From Paenibacillus curdlanolyticus YK9 (GTDB taxonomy: Bacteria; Bacillota; Bacilli; Paenibacillales; Paenibacillaceae), in the NCBI RefSeq assembly GCF_000179615.1, contig NZ_AEDD01000011.1:62001-126000 (forward strand): DNA of 64,000 nt, given 5' to 3'. Shown in pieces: positions 10,542 to 19,447 of the stretch; the first letter of the stretch is position 1, and the number at the start of each line of letters is the position of its first letter. The position numbers were made by a program, and so were the translations under genes. Under the pieces are notes generated by a model. The model was not told where the DNA came from. It ran no database searches and worked only from the letters and a program-made list of their open reading frames with translations.

Positions 10542-10866
10542 ATGGGGATGATGTCGTGGCGGAACAAACAACTAGCCCAACTCCTGTCTAAGTCGTGCAC
10601 ATTAGCGGCGAGGTGAACATACGTTGTATACGGAATTAAAGTTGGTTGCTTTTCTCGACGTGCTTCGTAAAACCGCCCAAAAAAAACAGTTGCATTTCAA
10701 GTCGATAGATGTTATTTTTATTTTCGTTGAACAAATAATAGGAACCAGGATTCACTCAGGACATAGTAATGTTGCGAGAGATTATTCCCTCGGGAAGTGA
10801 ATGACGTAGGTCCTAGCGGATGAAATTTTTTCAAACATTTTATTCCTAGGAAGGGGGAACCGAAAG
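10542..10866 (+). promoter_or_regulatory. Gene-free leader region before speD
   Basis: This 325-base stretch has no convincing gene. A weak promoter candidate is TTGCAT (10690-10695), 17 bases, TATTTT (10713-10718), which would give an untranslated leader of about 140 bases. In that leader AGGAC (10758-10762) can pair with GTCCT (10810-10814), enclosing a hairpin TTCCC (10785-10789)/GGGAA (10792-10796). AGGAAGGGGG is the ribosome site. An 11-codon GTG-started frame at 10556-10588 is too short to call. Confidence 0.4.
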
Positions 10867-11265
10867 ATGGAATACTCAACTTTCGGAAGACACGTTGCTG
10901 TCGATGCTTGGGGTGTAGATTTTGACTTGCTAAACAATGCAGAAGCTCTGCAGTCACAAATGGTGGAGGCCGCAGAAGCGTGCGGAGCAACAGTGCTCTC
11001 GGTTCAAGCCAAACAATTCGATCCTCAAGGCGCGACTGTACTCGTGCTCCTGTCGGAAAGCCATCTCTCGATCCATACGTATCCAGAGAAAGGTTTTGCG
11101 GCACTCGACTGTTACACCTGCGGTGAAACTGTGGATCCGCAGCTGGCAATTGATTACATGCTTGCCGTATTGAAGCCAACGACTTCGCATGCGAAGAAGC
11201 TTGTACGCGGCATGGGTGAACTGCAAGTTGTTGAACCGGTAATGAAGCAAGCAGAACTCGTTTAA
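10867..11265 (+). CDS. speD: S-adenosylmethionine decarboxylase proenzyme
   Basis: The 132-residue protein is a class 1B (short, bacterial) SpeD, which supplies decarboxylated SAM for spermidine synthesis. It self-cleaves between Glu64 and Ser65 in the motif LSESHLSIHTYPE; Ser65 becomes the pyruvoyl cofactor. The conserved DCYTCG segment follows at about residue 81. A strong AGGAAGGGGG ribosome site precedes the ATG. No spermidine synthase gene is adjacent. Its own leader upstream and terminator downstream make it a single-gene unit. Confidence 0.95.
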   Translation: MEYSTFGRHVAVDAWGVDFDLLNNAEALQSQMVEAAEACGATVLSVQAKQFDPQGATVLVLLSESHLSIHTYPEKGFAALDCYTCGETVDPQLAIDYMLAVLKPTTSHAKKLVRGMGELQVVEPVMKQAELV

Positions 11266-11320
11266 TTAAACGAAAACCTGCTGCAAGGGAACGAAGAACG
11301 CGTTATAGCGTCGCATAGAG

Positions 11321-11356
11321 GAAATGGCCATGGAGCAATCCATGGCCATTTCTTTT
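11321..11356 (+). terminator. Terminator after speD
   Basis: A 13-base perfect stem, GAAATGGCCATGG with CCATGGCCATTTC, then TTTT. Confidence 0.85.
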
Positions 11357-11472
11357 CACTTTATACAGATTGCTGTGCACATAGGAATAATGGGAAGAAT
11401 CCCTGTCCACACTAGGGGCAGGAATGGTTTCATACTTTTTTCATAAATGAAAGCGTACGGGTTGTTGAACTA

Positions 11473-11481
11473 TGCTATAAT
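11473..11481 (+). promoter_or_regulatory. Extended -10 promoter of the hem operon
   Basis: TG at 11473-11474, one base, then a perfect TATAAT (11476-11481), 49 bases before the hemA ATG. No good -35 box is present, as is usual for extended -10 promoters. I saw no clear PerR operator, although PerR controls hemA in B. subtilis. Confidence 0.6.
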
Positions 11482-11530
11482 TTATCGAGACCATGTCGGA
11501 TACATTCCAAGAAGAAGGAGGCAGGGACGT

Positions 11531-12910
11531 ATGCATATCATCGTAGTAGGCTTGAATTATCGGACAGCGCCCGTCGAGGTGAGGGAACGATTCACGTTTG
11601 CTGAACGGGATTTACCTGCGGCATTACGGCAATTAAAACAGACGAAGAGCATACTCGAAGGCGTCATCGTCGCAACCTGCAACCGGACGGAGCTGTATGC
11701 TGTCGTGGATCGGCATCATCTGTGCGGCCACTATATTCGAAGCTTCATGGAGCAGTGGTTCAAGCTGCCGCGGCAGCATTTTACGAACCATCTCTATATG
11801 TATGAGGATGATCAGGCGATTGAGCATCTGTTCCGCGTAACGAGCGGATTGGATTCCATGGTCATTGGCGAAACGCAAATTCTAGGTCAAGTGAAAGAGG
11901 CCTTCCTTCTCGCGCAAAAAGAGAAGGCGACAGGCACTTTATTTAATATGGTGTTTAAACAAGCGGTCACGCTAGCGAAGCGCGCGCATTCGGAAACCTC
12001 GATCGGCGAGTCTGCCGTATCGGTAAGCTATGCGGCTGTGGAGCTGGGCAAACGGATTTTCGGCCACTTCGGCAAGAAGACGGTCATGATCATTGGCGCT
12101 GGCAAAATGAGCGAGCTGACCGGCAAGCATTTGGCGGCTAATGGCGCGGATCGCGTCATAGTAGCGAATCGTTCGATTGATCGTGCCATTGAGCTGGCGG
12201 ACAAGCTTGGCGGGTTGCCTTGTACGATGACGGAGGCGGTCCATCGGCTGCATGAAGCCGACATTGTCATTAGCTCGACGGGAGCCGACGGCTTCGTTCT
12301 GAAGCGGGAGCAAGTGGCTATTGCGATGCAGCGCCGCAAGTCGCGTCCATTGTTCATGATTGATATTGCAGTGCCGCGCGATTTGGATCCGACCATCGCT
12401 GCGGTTGATAACGTCTTTTTGTACGACATTGATGATTTGGAAGGCATCGTCGAAAGCAATCTGGAGCAAAGACGCAAGGAATCCGCGAAGATCGAGGCGA
12501 TGATCGTGGAGGAGCAGGAATCGTTCAGAAGCTGGTATAAGACATTAGGTGTCGTTCCGCTAATTAAGGCGCTGCAGAGCAAGGCGGAGGTTATTCACTC
12601 GGAAACGATGGATAGTTTGATGAATAAGCTGCCTGATCTTGGTGAGCGTGAATTAAAAGTCATCCGCAAATTAACAAAAAGCATGATGAATCAAATGATG
12701 AGCGACCCTATTCTGGGCATTAAAGAAACAGCCGGAGAGAAGCATGCTGGAGAAGCGATGGATTTGTTTGTTAAGTTGTTCGCACTCGAGCCACAGCTTG
12801 AACAAGCGCAAGGATCAGCTGTCGCGAAGTCGACAATATCTGCGCCAACGACGGCAGCAGAGTCGACCTCGGCTCATGTACCGGCTGGCGTTGCGGCTGC
12901 AACGCCGTAA
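11531..12910 (+). CDS. hemA: Glutamyl-tRNA reductase
   Basis: The 459-residue enzyme reduces glutamyl-tRNA to glutamate-1-semialdehyde, the first committed step of C5-pathway tetrapyrrole synthesis. The N-terminal catalytic domain has GLNYRTAPVEVRERF and the nucleophile Cys50 in ATCNRTELYA. An NADPH-binding Rossmann domain follows with IGAGKMSE at about 190, then a helical dimerisation region. The frame is open from 11447, but the GAAGGAGG ribosome site places the start at ATG 11531. The last 40 or so residues are a low-complexity Ala/Thr/Ser tail. Confidence 0.96.
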   Translation: MHIIVVGLNYRTAPVEVRERFTFAERDLPAALRQLKQTKSILEGVIVATCNRTELYAVVDRHHLCGHYIRSFMEQWFKLPRQHFTNHLYMYEDDQAIEHLFRVTSGLDSMVIGETQILGQVKEAFLLAQKEKATGTLFNMVFKQAVTLAKRAHSETSIGESAVSVSYAAVELGKRIFGHFGKKTVMIIGAGKMSELTGKHLAANGADRVIVANRSIDRAIELADKLGGLPCTMTEAVHRLHEADIVISSTGADGFVLKREQVAIAMQRRKSRPLFMIDIAVPRDLDPTIAAVDNVFLYDIDDLEGIVESNLEQRRKESAKIEAMIVEEQESFRSWYKTLGVVPLIKALQSKAEVIHSETMDSLMNKLPDLGERELKVIRKLTKSMMNQMMSDPILGIKETAGEKHAGEAMDLFVKLFALEPQLEQAQGSAVAKSTISAPTTAAESTSAHVPAGVAAATP

Positions 12911-12914
12911 GGAG

Positions 12915-12939
12915 CCGCCGCATGCACGCGGCGGTTTTT
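12915..12939 (+). terminator. Hairpin terminator between hemA and hemX
   Basis: CCGCCGC (12915-12921), loop ATGCAC, GCGGCGG (12928-12934), then TTTTT. It lies inside the apparent operon, so it may reduce read-through into the downstream genes rather than end the transcript fully. Confidence 0.7.
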
Positions 12940-12974
12940 GCTGTTTTACGTGACTGTGAAGGATGGAGGCGCTT

Positions 12975-13787
12975 ATGGTTACGTCAAATTGGTTTTACGA
13001 TGCCATGCTGTATGTGTACGCCCTGAGCCTTCTGTTTTATTTCTCTGATTTTGTGGATGCGAATCGGAGTGCCAAACGGATCGGCGCAGGGCTTCTCGTG
13101 TTTGTCTGGGCGCTGCAGACTGGGTATCTGGTATATCGGTTAGCATCGCATTTGGACATGTCTTACATATCAGGGTTTGAATATTGGTTTGTCTTCTCGT
13201 GGCTGTTAGTAACGGTTTCGCTCGTCATCAGCCGGTTTTTCCGTATTGAGTATATCGTATTTATCGTTAACTTAATTGGATTTGCCGTACTTACTGCTTT
13301 GCTTCTTGTTAACCCGGGGCCATCGCTTCCGGCAGAGCCTTTCGAGGCGGCTCGCGATTTGCTTATCGTTCACATCAGCTTGATGACCTGCGCGTTCGCG
13401 GCATTGACGATTTCGGCCATTTTTGCAGGCATGTATATGTTCTTGCATCGCAAGCTTAAGAAGAAGCGTTGGACTAGCCCGGTCAGGCGGCTGCCGAGTC
13501 TGCAATTAATTGACCTGTATTCGTTCCGCCTTGTGTCGGCGGGTGCGCCGCTGCTCGCGATGTCGCTTTCCGTTGCGATCGTATCCATTGCTGTGGAGCA
13601 TGAGTGGGCGTATTTGTTTGATTGGAAAGTGATCATTTCACTTGCAGCGCTCGTGTTATATATCGTTTATTTGGTTCGGCGCAAAGTGAAGGGTCAGATT
13701 GGATTTTCTGCCGCCCGGCTGAATTTACTATCGTTTGGGACGCTCATATTGAACGTGCTGTTGAATCCGATTTCTCATTTTCACTAA
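12975..13787 (+). CDS. hemX: HemX-like membrane protein (CcsA/cytochrome c assembly family)
   Basis: The 270-residue integral membrane protein has about eight hydrophobic helices and resembles B. subtilis HemX in length, position and segments such as LYALSVLLYF-like LYVYALSLLFYFSDFVD and LLVTVSLVISRFFR. B. subtilis HemX lowers HemA protein levels; the family is related to the haem-handling CcsA proteins. Two ATGs are in frame; GGAGG (12965-12969) precedes the one at 12975, chosen here. It follows hemA across a terminator-like hairpin. Confidence 0.85.
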   Translation: MVTSNWFYDAMLYVYALSLLFYFSDFVDANRSAKRIGAGLLVFVWALQTGYLVYRLASHLDMSYISGFEYWFVFSWLLVTVSLVISRFFRIEYIVFIVNLIGFAVLTALLLVNPGPSLPAEPFEAARDLLIVHISLMTCAFAALTISAIFAGMYMFLHRKLKKKRWTSPVRRLPSLQLIDLYSFRLVSAGAPLLAMSLSVAIVSIAVEHEWAYLFDWKVIISLAALVLYIVYLVRRKVKGQIGFSAARLNLLSFGTLILNVLLNPISHFH

Positions 13788-13820
13788 GGAAGAGATTTGA
13801 GAGGATGGGCAGGGGGGGAA

Positions 13821-14519
13821 ATGATGAGCGAGATCCGCTATTATCCGATTATGGTGGATTTGTCTGGCAAACGCTGCCTGGTCGTCGGGGGCGGTGAGGT
13901 TGCTTGCCGAAAAGTGAAGGGGTTGCTCGAAGCGGGAGCTGACGATGTCATTCTAATCAGTCCTACGCTTCATGATGAACTGAAAGAGCTGGAACGTAAC
14001 GGTCGGATTCAAGTTGTACAGCGCGGTTATATTCCTGAGGATATAAACGGTGCGAATCTAGTATTTGCGGCAACAAACCAGTCACAAATGAATGCTAACA
14101 TTGCGGACGAGGCGAGAAAGCTAGGGATTTGGGCGAACTTGGCCGATGACGGTGCCCAAGGCTCATTCGTAACGCCGGCTGTACATCGCCAAGGCGATCT
14201 CGTAATGGCTTTAACGACAAGCGGCGCAAGCCCGGCACTCGCTTCTCGCATTAAGCAGGAGCTTGCTCTTGCATACGGGGATGAATACGCGGAGCGATTG
14301 TCCGTATTGCGGCTGTTGCGCGCAAGGGTGCTGCATGCTGGCGCAAGGGATGGAAGCGGAGGAGAGATTTCACCCGCAGTTCGGCGCCGATTGCTGCGGC
14401 TCGCAGCGGAAGATGCTGAAGGCTGGAAGCAGACTGCGTGGGCGCTTCGGGAGGAGCCAGATCTAGCTGCGGCGGAATTGGAACGATGGATGGAATCGCT
14501 GCGGATGCAGCTTTTATAG
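13821..14519 (+). CDS. Precorrin-2 dehydrogenase (Met8/CysG N-terminal type)
   Basis: The 232-residue protein belongs to the Met8p/SirC family, which oxidises precorrin-2 to sirohydrochlorin with NAD and in some members also inserts iron to give sirohaem. The start MMSEIRYYPIMVDLSGK and the Rossmann motif VVGGGEVACRK (about 20-30) are typical. LADDGAQGSFVTPAV carries the conserved Asp region. The ATG pair at 13821/13824 follows a run of seven G. Together with the CobA half of the later fusion gene it forms a sirohaem branch inside the haem operon. Whether it also chelates iron cannot be told from sequence. Confidence 0.9.
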   Translation: MMSEIRYYPIMVDLSGKRCLVVGGGEVACRKVKGLLEAGADDVILISPTLHDELKELERNGRIQVVQRGYIPEDINGANLVFAATNQSQMNANIADEARKLGIWANLADDGAQGSFVTPAVHRQGDLVMALTTSGASPALASRIKQELALAYGDEYAERLSVLRLLRARVLHAGARDGSGGEISPAVRRRLLRLAAEDAEGWKQTAWALREEPDLAAAELERWMESLRMQLL

Positions 14520-14533
14520 AGGGGGCAGTTGGA

Positions 14534-15511
14534 ATGATGAATCAAGCAACAGAAGGTATGCGAGTCATCCGGGTAGGAACGAGGCAGAGTGCGCTTGCAT
14601 TAACGCAGACTGGGCAAGTGATCGAGCAGTTGAAGGAACTTAGCGAGCGCCATGGGCTGCCTTATACGTTTGAAACCGTTAAGATTGTAACCAAAGGTGA
14701 TCGGATTCTCGATGTTACGCTTTCTAAGGTAGGCGGTAAAGGGCTGTTTGTAAAAGAAATTGAACAAGCGCTGCTGGATGGTGAAATCGATCTGGCCGTA
14801 CACAGCATGAAGGACATGCCGTATGAGCTGCCAGAGGGCCTTATGAACGGTTCCGTGCCGAAACGGGTCGATCCTCGTGATGTTCTAATCACAGCAGATG
14901 GCGGAGGCTTCGATGCCTTGCCGAACGGTGCAAAAGTAGGTACGAGCAGCTTGCGTCGCGCCAGCCAGCTCAAAAATCGCAGGCCGGACATCGAAATCGT
15001 GTCCATCCGCGGCAATATCGATTCCAGGCTGAAGAAGTTGGAGACAGAGCAATTCGATGCGATTGTTCTTGCTGCGGCTGGCATGACGCGAATGGGCTGG
15101 GAAAATCGCATTAGCTCGCCGCTGCCCGTAGATATCTGCGTTCCAGCTGTTGGTCAAGGCGCACTTGGCATTGAATGCCGCGAGGCAGATTCGGATGTGC
15201 GTTATTTGCTATCGCTCTTGAATGATCCTATTAGTGAGCTCGCTGTCCGAGCGGAGCGCAGCTTTTTGGGCGCGTTGAATGGCGGCTGCCAGATTCCGAT
15301 CGGCGCGCACGCTACAGTAGCCATACCAGAAGGTGCTTCAAACTTAGAGGGCGCACTGATCGAGTTGGTCGGTATTGTCGGCTCGCCGGATGGCGAAATT
15401 TTGCTCAAAGAAATCGGTAAGGGCACAGATCCGGAGGCGCTCGGGCTTAGCGTTGCCGCTGCGCTTCGGGCGAACGGCGCGGATCAAATATTGTCTCAGG
15501 TGAGAGGATGA
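14534..15511 (+). CDS. hemC: Porphobilinogen deaminase (hydroxymethylbilane synthase)
   Basis: The 325-residue enzyme joins four porphobilinogens into hydroxymethylbilane. RVGTRQSALALTQT near the N-terminus is the family signature. The catalytic Asp is Asp94 in HSMKDMP, and Cys252 in NGGCQIP carries the dipyrromethane cofactor. The frame runs upstream to 14438 inside the previous gene, but the GGGGG ribosome site supports ATG 14534. Its stop overlaps an ATG of the next gene. Confidence 0.96.
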   Translation: MMNQATEGMRVIRVGTRQSALALTQTGQVIEQLKELSERHGLPYTFETVKIVTKGDRILDVTLSKVGGKGLFVKEIEQALLDGEIDLAVHSMKDMPYELPEGLMNGSVPKRVDPRDVLITADGGGFDALPNGAKVGTSSLRRASQLKNRRPDIEIVSIRGNIDSRLKKLETEQFDAIVLAAAGMTRMGWENRISSPLPVDICVPAVGQGALGIECREADSDVRYLLSLLNDPISELAVRAERSFLGALNGGCQIPIGAHATVAIPEGASNLEGALIELVGIVGSPDGEILLKEIGKGTDPEALGLSVAAALRANGADQILSQVRG

Positions 15512-15516
15512 CGAGT

Positions 15517-17070
15517 ATGAAGGGGAAAGTATATCTGGTCGGAGCCGGTCCAGGCGATCCGAAGCTGATTACGATGCGGGGCGTAGAGTGCTTGCAGCGT
15601 GCAGAGGTTGTCGTGTATGACCGATTGGCAAGCCCGCGTTTGCTGGCGCATGTAAAGCCAGGCGCGGAACGCGTCTATGTAGGCAAGCTGCCAGACCGCC
15701 ATACGATGAAGCAGGAAGAAATTAATCAGTTGCTCGTCGATCTTGCATTGGAAGGAAAGACGGTTACTCGCCTTAAGGGCGGAGACCCGACGATATTCGG
15801 CCGTGTAGGCGAGGAAGCTGAGCTGCTGGAGGCGAACGGGATCGAATTTGAGATCGTGCCAGGCATTACTTCGGCTATCGCAGTTCCTGCATACGCAGGC
15901 ATTCCAGTTACGCATCGTGACTTGGCCTCATCCTTATCGATTATTACGGGGCACGAGAGCCCTGAGAAGCTGGACCGTTCCATTCACTGGGATAAAGTGA
16001 CAAATGCAACAGGCACGCTTATTTTTCTAATGGGCGTAGCCAAAATTGGCTATATTAGCGAACAGCTCATTACGCATGGCAAATCGCCTTCGACACCTGT
16101 AGCGCTTGTGCGTTGGGGAACGCGTGTCGAGCAGGAAACGCTTATAGGCACGCTGGAAAATATCGCAGCTAAGGTAGAAGAGGCTAACTTCAAGCCACCG
16201 GCGGTTATCGTCGTCGGCGAGGTTGTCAATCAACGCGATTCGCTGCGCTGGTACGAGAAAAAGCCGTTGTTCGGCACGCGCATTCTCGTGACGCGCGCTC
16301 GTACGCAAGCGAGCGACCTGGTCCGTTTGATCGAAGAGCTTGGCGGCGAGCCGTGCGAATATCCGGTTATTGAAACCCGCGAGCCTTCGGATGCCAATAC
16401 GGTTCAGGCGATTGAGCAGGCGCTGCGCGAAGCGGATACGTTCGACTGGCTCATGTTTACGAGCGTGAACGGCGTAGAGGCATTTTATCGCTGGCTGAAG
16501 CGTTATGGCGTAGATATTCGGAAATTTGCAAAAGCACGTATCGCTGCGGTTGGTCCCAAGACAGCGGAAGCGCTGCAAGAGCGCGGATTGGCGGTCGAGG
16601 AGCTGCCGGCGCAATTCCGGCAGGAAGGGCTTGTCGAGAAGCTGGACGCATCGCTTAAGGCTGGCCAGCGCGCTTTGATCGCTCGGGGCGATCTAGCGCG
16701 TGAAGTGCTGCCTCGCGAGCTGAATGCTCGCGGCGTTGAAACCGTTGAGTTGGACGTATACGAAACAGTTCTCGCCGAGCATCAAGATGAGATGGCGCTG
16801 GAGCTGCTGCAGGAAGGCGCTGTGCATGTCGTGACGTTTACGAGCTCGTCGACGGTAACGAATTTAATAGAGCTGCTTCGCCGCAACGGGGTCGAAGAGC
16901 CGGAGAAGCTGTTGGCCAAATCGCAAATTGCAAGCATTGGGCCGTTGACGACAGCAACAGCTGCTGAAGCGGGTCTGCATGTAACGATTGAACCGGAAGA
17001 AGCGACGATTGAAGCGTTGGTCGCTGCGATTGCCGCACAACGGCTCGCCGATCGCGCAAGTCGCGTTTAA
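15517..17070 (+). CDS. CobA-HemD fusion: uroporphyrinogen III methyltransferase and synthase
   Basis: Two enzymes share one 517-residue chain. Residues 1 to about 245 are a SAM-dependent uroporphyrinogen III methyltransferase (VYLVGAGPGDPKLIT, YDRLASPRLL, RLKGGDPTIFGR, PGITSA). Residues from about 253 are HemD, uroporphyrinogen III synthase (TRILVTRARTQASDL, FTSVNGVEAF, VTFTSSSTV). HemD closes the macrocycle and CobA methylates it towards sirohaem, so the fusion sits at the branch point. ATG 15508 is also in frame and overlaps the hemC stop, but GAGAGG would touch it; 15517 has better spacing. Such fusions are known in Firmicutes. Confidence 0.93.
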   Translation: MKGKVYLVGAGPGDPKLITMRGVECLQRAEVVVYDRLASPRLLAHVKPGAERVYVGKLPDRHTMKQEEINQLLVDLALEGKTVTRLKGGDPTIFGRVGEEAELLEANGIEFEIVPGITSAIAVPAYAGIPVTHRDLASSLSIITGHESPEKLDRSIHWDKVTNATGTLIFLMGVAKIGYISEQLITHGKSPSTPVALVRWGTRVEQETLIGTLENIAAKVEEANFKPPAVIVVGEVVNQRDSLRWYEKKPLFGTRILVTRARTQASDLVRLIEELGGEPCEYPVIETREPSDANTVQAIEQALREADTFDWLMFTSVNGVEAFYRWLKRYGVDIRKFAKARIAAVGPKTAEALQERGLAVEELPAQFRQEGLVEKLDASLKAGQRALIARGDLAREVLPRELNARGVETVELDVYETVLAEHQDEMALELLQEGAVHVVTFTSSSTVTNLIELLRRNGVEEPEKLLAKSQIASIGPLTTATAAEAGLHVTIEPEEATIEALVAAIAAQRLADRASRV

Positions 17071-17101
17071 CAATAGATAGAAGCAGGAGGAGGTACGGCA
17101 A

Positions 17102-18094
17102 ATGAGCTTTCCGACAGTTAGACATCGCCGTCTTCGCGGATCGGCAGCGCTGCGCAGCATGGTGCGCGAAACGATTTTGACAGTGAATGATTTCATTTAT
17201 CCGATATTTGTAACCTACGGCACGAATGTGAAGGAAGAAATTCCGTCCATGCCGGGCGTTTACCATTTCTCGATGGATCGACTTGAGGAAGAGATTCGCG
17301 AGGTTGTCAGCCTGGGCATTCCGTCCATCCTGCTGTTTGGCGTACCGGCTAGCAAAGATGCGATCGGATCTTCGGCTTATGATCACAATGGCATCGTTCA
17401 GGAAGCTACGCGTGCGATCAAGCAGTGGGCGCCCGAGCTTGTCGTTATTGCGGACACTTGCTTGTGCCAATTTACCGATCATGGCCATTGCGGCGTCGTC
17501 CATGTGCATGAGCAGACGGGCAATGCCGAGGTCGATAATGATCAATCGCTGGAGCTGCTCGTGAAAACGGCAGTCTCACAAGCGGAGGCTGGTGCTGATA
17601 TTATAGCGCCATCCAATATGATGGACGGCTTTGTATCTGCTATTCGCGACGGACTGGATGCAGCAGGCTATACGAACGTGCCGATTATGTCCTATTCCGT
17701 CAAGTATGCTTCTGCCTTTTATGGCCCGTTCCGGGATGCGGCTCATTCGGCGCCGCAGTTCGGCGACCGCAAAACGTATCAAATGGACCCCGCCAACGCT
17801 AGGGAAGCGCTTCGCGAAGCGGAGTCGGATGTGCTGGAGGGCGCAGATTTCTTGATGGTGAAGCCGGCGCTTGCCTACTTGGATATCGTACGCACGTTGA
17901 AGGATCAATTCGATCTGCCGCTTGTTGCGTACAACGTGAGCGCGGAGTATTCGATGGTGAAAGCGGCGGCAGCCAATGGCTGGTTAGATGAGCGGGCGAT
18001 TGTCCTTGAGACGTTGACCGGCATGAAGCGTGCCGGTGCCGACTTGATTATGACGTATCACGCCAAAGATGCGGCGCGCTGGCTGCAAGGCTAA
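17102..18094 (+). CDS. hemB: Porphobilinogen synthase (5-aminolaevulinate dehydratase)
   Basis: The 330-residue enzyme condenses two 5-aminolaevulinates. The cysteine-containing metal-site motif [14 protein letters not shown] indicates the zinc-dependent subtype. The Schiff-base lysines lie in MSYSVKYAS and in [22 protein letters not shown] ribosome site precedes the ATG. It is sixth in the hem operon by position, after the CobA-HemD fusion. Confidence 0.96.
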   Translation: MSFPTVRHRRLRGSAALRSMVRETILTVNDFIYPIFVTYGTNVKEEIPSMPGVYHFSMDRLEEEIREVVSLGIPSILLFGVPASKDAIGSSAYDHNGIVQEATRAIKQWAPELVVIADTCLCQFTDHGHCGVVHVHEQTGNAEVDNDQSLELLVKTAVSQAEAGADIIAPSNMMDGFVSAIRDGLDAAGYTNVPIMSYSVKYASAFYGPFRDAAHSAPQFGDRKTYQMDPANAREALREAESDVLEGADFLMVKPALAYLDIVRTLKDQFDLPLVAYNVSAEYSMVKAAAANGWLDERAIVLETLTGMKRAGADLIMTYHAKDAARWLQG

Positions 18095-18133
18095 GCCGGC
18101 ATAACGGCATTCGGATAGAAGGAGACGATAACG

Positions 18134-19444
18134 ATGAGCCAAACAATCGATCCCAATCGCCATAGGAAGGATGAGCGCTCGAAAGCGGCGTTCGAGGTGG
18201 CGAAACAATATATTCCCGGTGGCGTTAATAGTCCGGTTCGAGCATTCAAATCGGTCGGATTGACTCCTGTCTATATGGAGCGCGGAAGCGGTTCGCGCGT
18301 GTATGATATCGACGGCAACAGCTATCTCGACTACGTCGCCTCATGGGGACCGCTCATTATGGGGCATGCCCATCCGGAAGTTGTAGAAGCGATTAAACGT
18401 ACAGCCGAGAACGGAACGAGCTTCGGCGCTCCGACTGAGCTTGAGACGCTGATGGCACAGCTGGTATGCGAGCGCGTGCCTTCAGCCGATATCGTGCGCA
18501 TGGTGAACTCGGGTACAGAAGCAACGATGAGCGCCCTGCGCTTGGCGAGAGGCTATACGAAGCGGAGCAAGATTTTGAAATTCGAGGGCTCTTATCATGG
18601 TCATGCGGATAGCTTGCTTATTAAAGCAGGCTCGGGTGTGGCTACGCTAGGGTTGCCGGACAGCCCTGGCGTACCGGAGAGCGTGGCGACCCATACGATT
18701 ACGGTGCCGTACAACGATATCGAATCGGTCAAATTGGCTTTCGAGAAGTTCGGCGAGCAAATCGCCTGCGTGATCGTAGAGCCGATTGCGGGCAATATGG
18801 GCGTCGTGCCGCCGCTGCCGGGCTTCCTGCAAGGGCTGCGCGACGTGACGACGCAGTATGGCAGCCTGCTTATTTTCGATGAGGTAATGACGGGCTTCCG
18901 CGTTCATTATCACTGTGCGCAAGGCTTGTACGGCGTAACGCCGGATCTGACCTGCTTAGGCAAAGTGATCGGCGGAGGCCTCCCAGTTGGCGCGTACGCT
19001 GGCCGCCGTGATTTGATGGAGCAGATGGCGCCAGCCGGCCCAATCTATCAAGCAGGCACGCTGTCGGGCAACCCGCTAGCTATGGCTGCAGGCTATACAA
19101 CGCTGAAGCTGATGACGCCGGAAGTGTATGAGCGGCTTGAGCAGCTGTCGGTAAGGCTCCAGCTCGGTTTCGAGCGCAATGCCGTGAAGCATGGCGTAGC
19201 GAGTACGATTAACCGTGTAGGCTCGATGGTATGCCCATTCTTCACCGAAACGCATGTTATTAACTTCGATACGGCCAAAACATCTGATCTAGAGAAGTTT
19301 AAGAAATATTTTGGAGCCATGCTGGATCTCGGCGTCAGCGTAGCGCCTTCGCAATTCGAAGGCATGTTCGTCTCCGGCGTGCATACCGAAGCGGACATCG
19401 ATTTCACGATTGAAGCGCATGCTGAAGCGCTTCGTCGTTTGTAG
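18134..19444 (+). CDS. hemL: Glutamate-1-semialdehyde 2,1-aminomutase
   Basis: The 436-residue PLP enzyme moves the amino group of glutamate-1-semialdehyde to give 5-aminolaevulinate. The PLP lysine is Lys277 in [12 protein letters not shown]. The aminotransferase class III motif [12 protein letters not shown] is at about 245-256, and [16 protein letters not shown] binds the cofactor phosphate. An AAGGAGA site precedes the ATG. It closes the tetrapyrrole gene set, as in the B. subtilis hemAXCDBL operon. Confidence 0.96.
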   Translation: MSQTIDPNRHRKDERSKAAFEVAKQYIPGGVNSPVRAFKSVGLTPVYMERGSGSRVYDIDGNSYLDYVASWGPLIMGHAHPEVVEAIKRTAENGTSFGAPTELETLMAQLVCERVPSADIVRMVNSGTEATMSALRLARGYTKRSKILKFEGSYHGHADSLLIKAGSGVATLGLPDSPGVPESVATHTITVPYNDIESVKLAFEKFGEQIACVIVEPIAGNMGVVPPLPGFLQGLRDVTTQYGSLLIFDEVMTGFRVHYHCAQGLYGVTPDLTCLGKVIGGGLPVGAYAGRRDLMEQMAPAGPIYQAGTLSGNPLAMAAGYTTLKLMTPEVYERLEQLSVRLQLGFERNAVKHGVASTINRVGSMVCPFFTETHVINFDTAKTSDLEKFKKYFGAMLDLGVSVAPSQFEGMFVSGVHTEADIDFTIEAHAEALRRL

Positions 19445-19447
19445 AGA

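Noticed and set aside
10556-10591. Eleven-codon GTG-started frame in the speD upstream region
   Set aside because: Too short, with only a weak ribosome site and no sign of conservation visible from one sequence.
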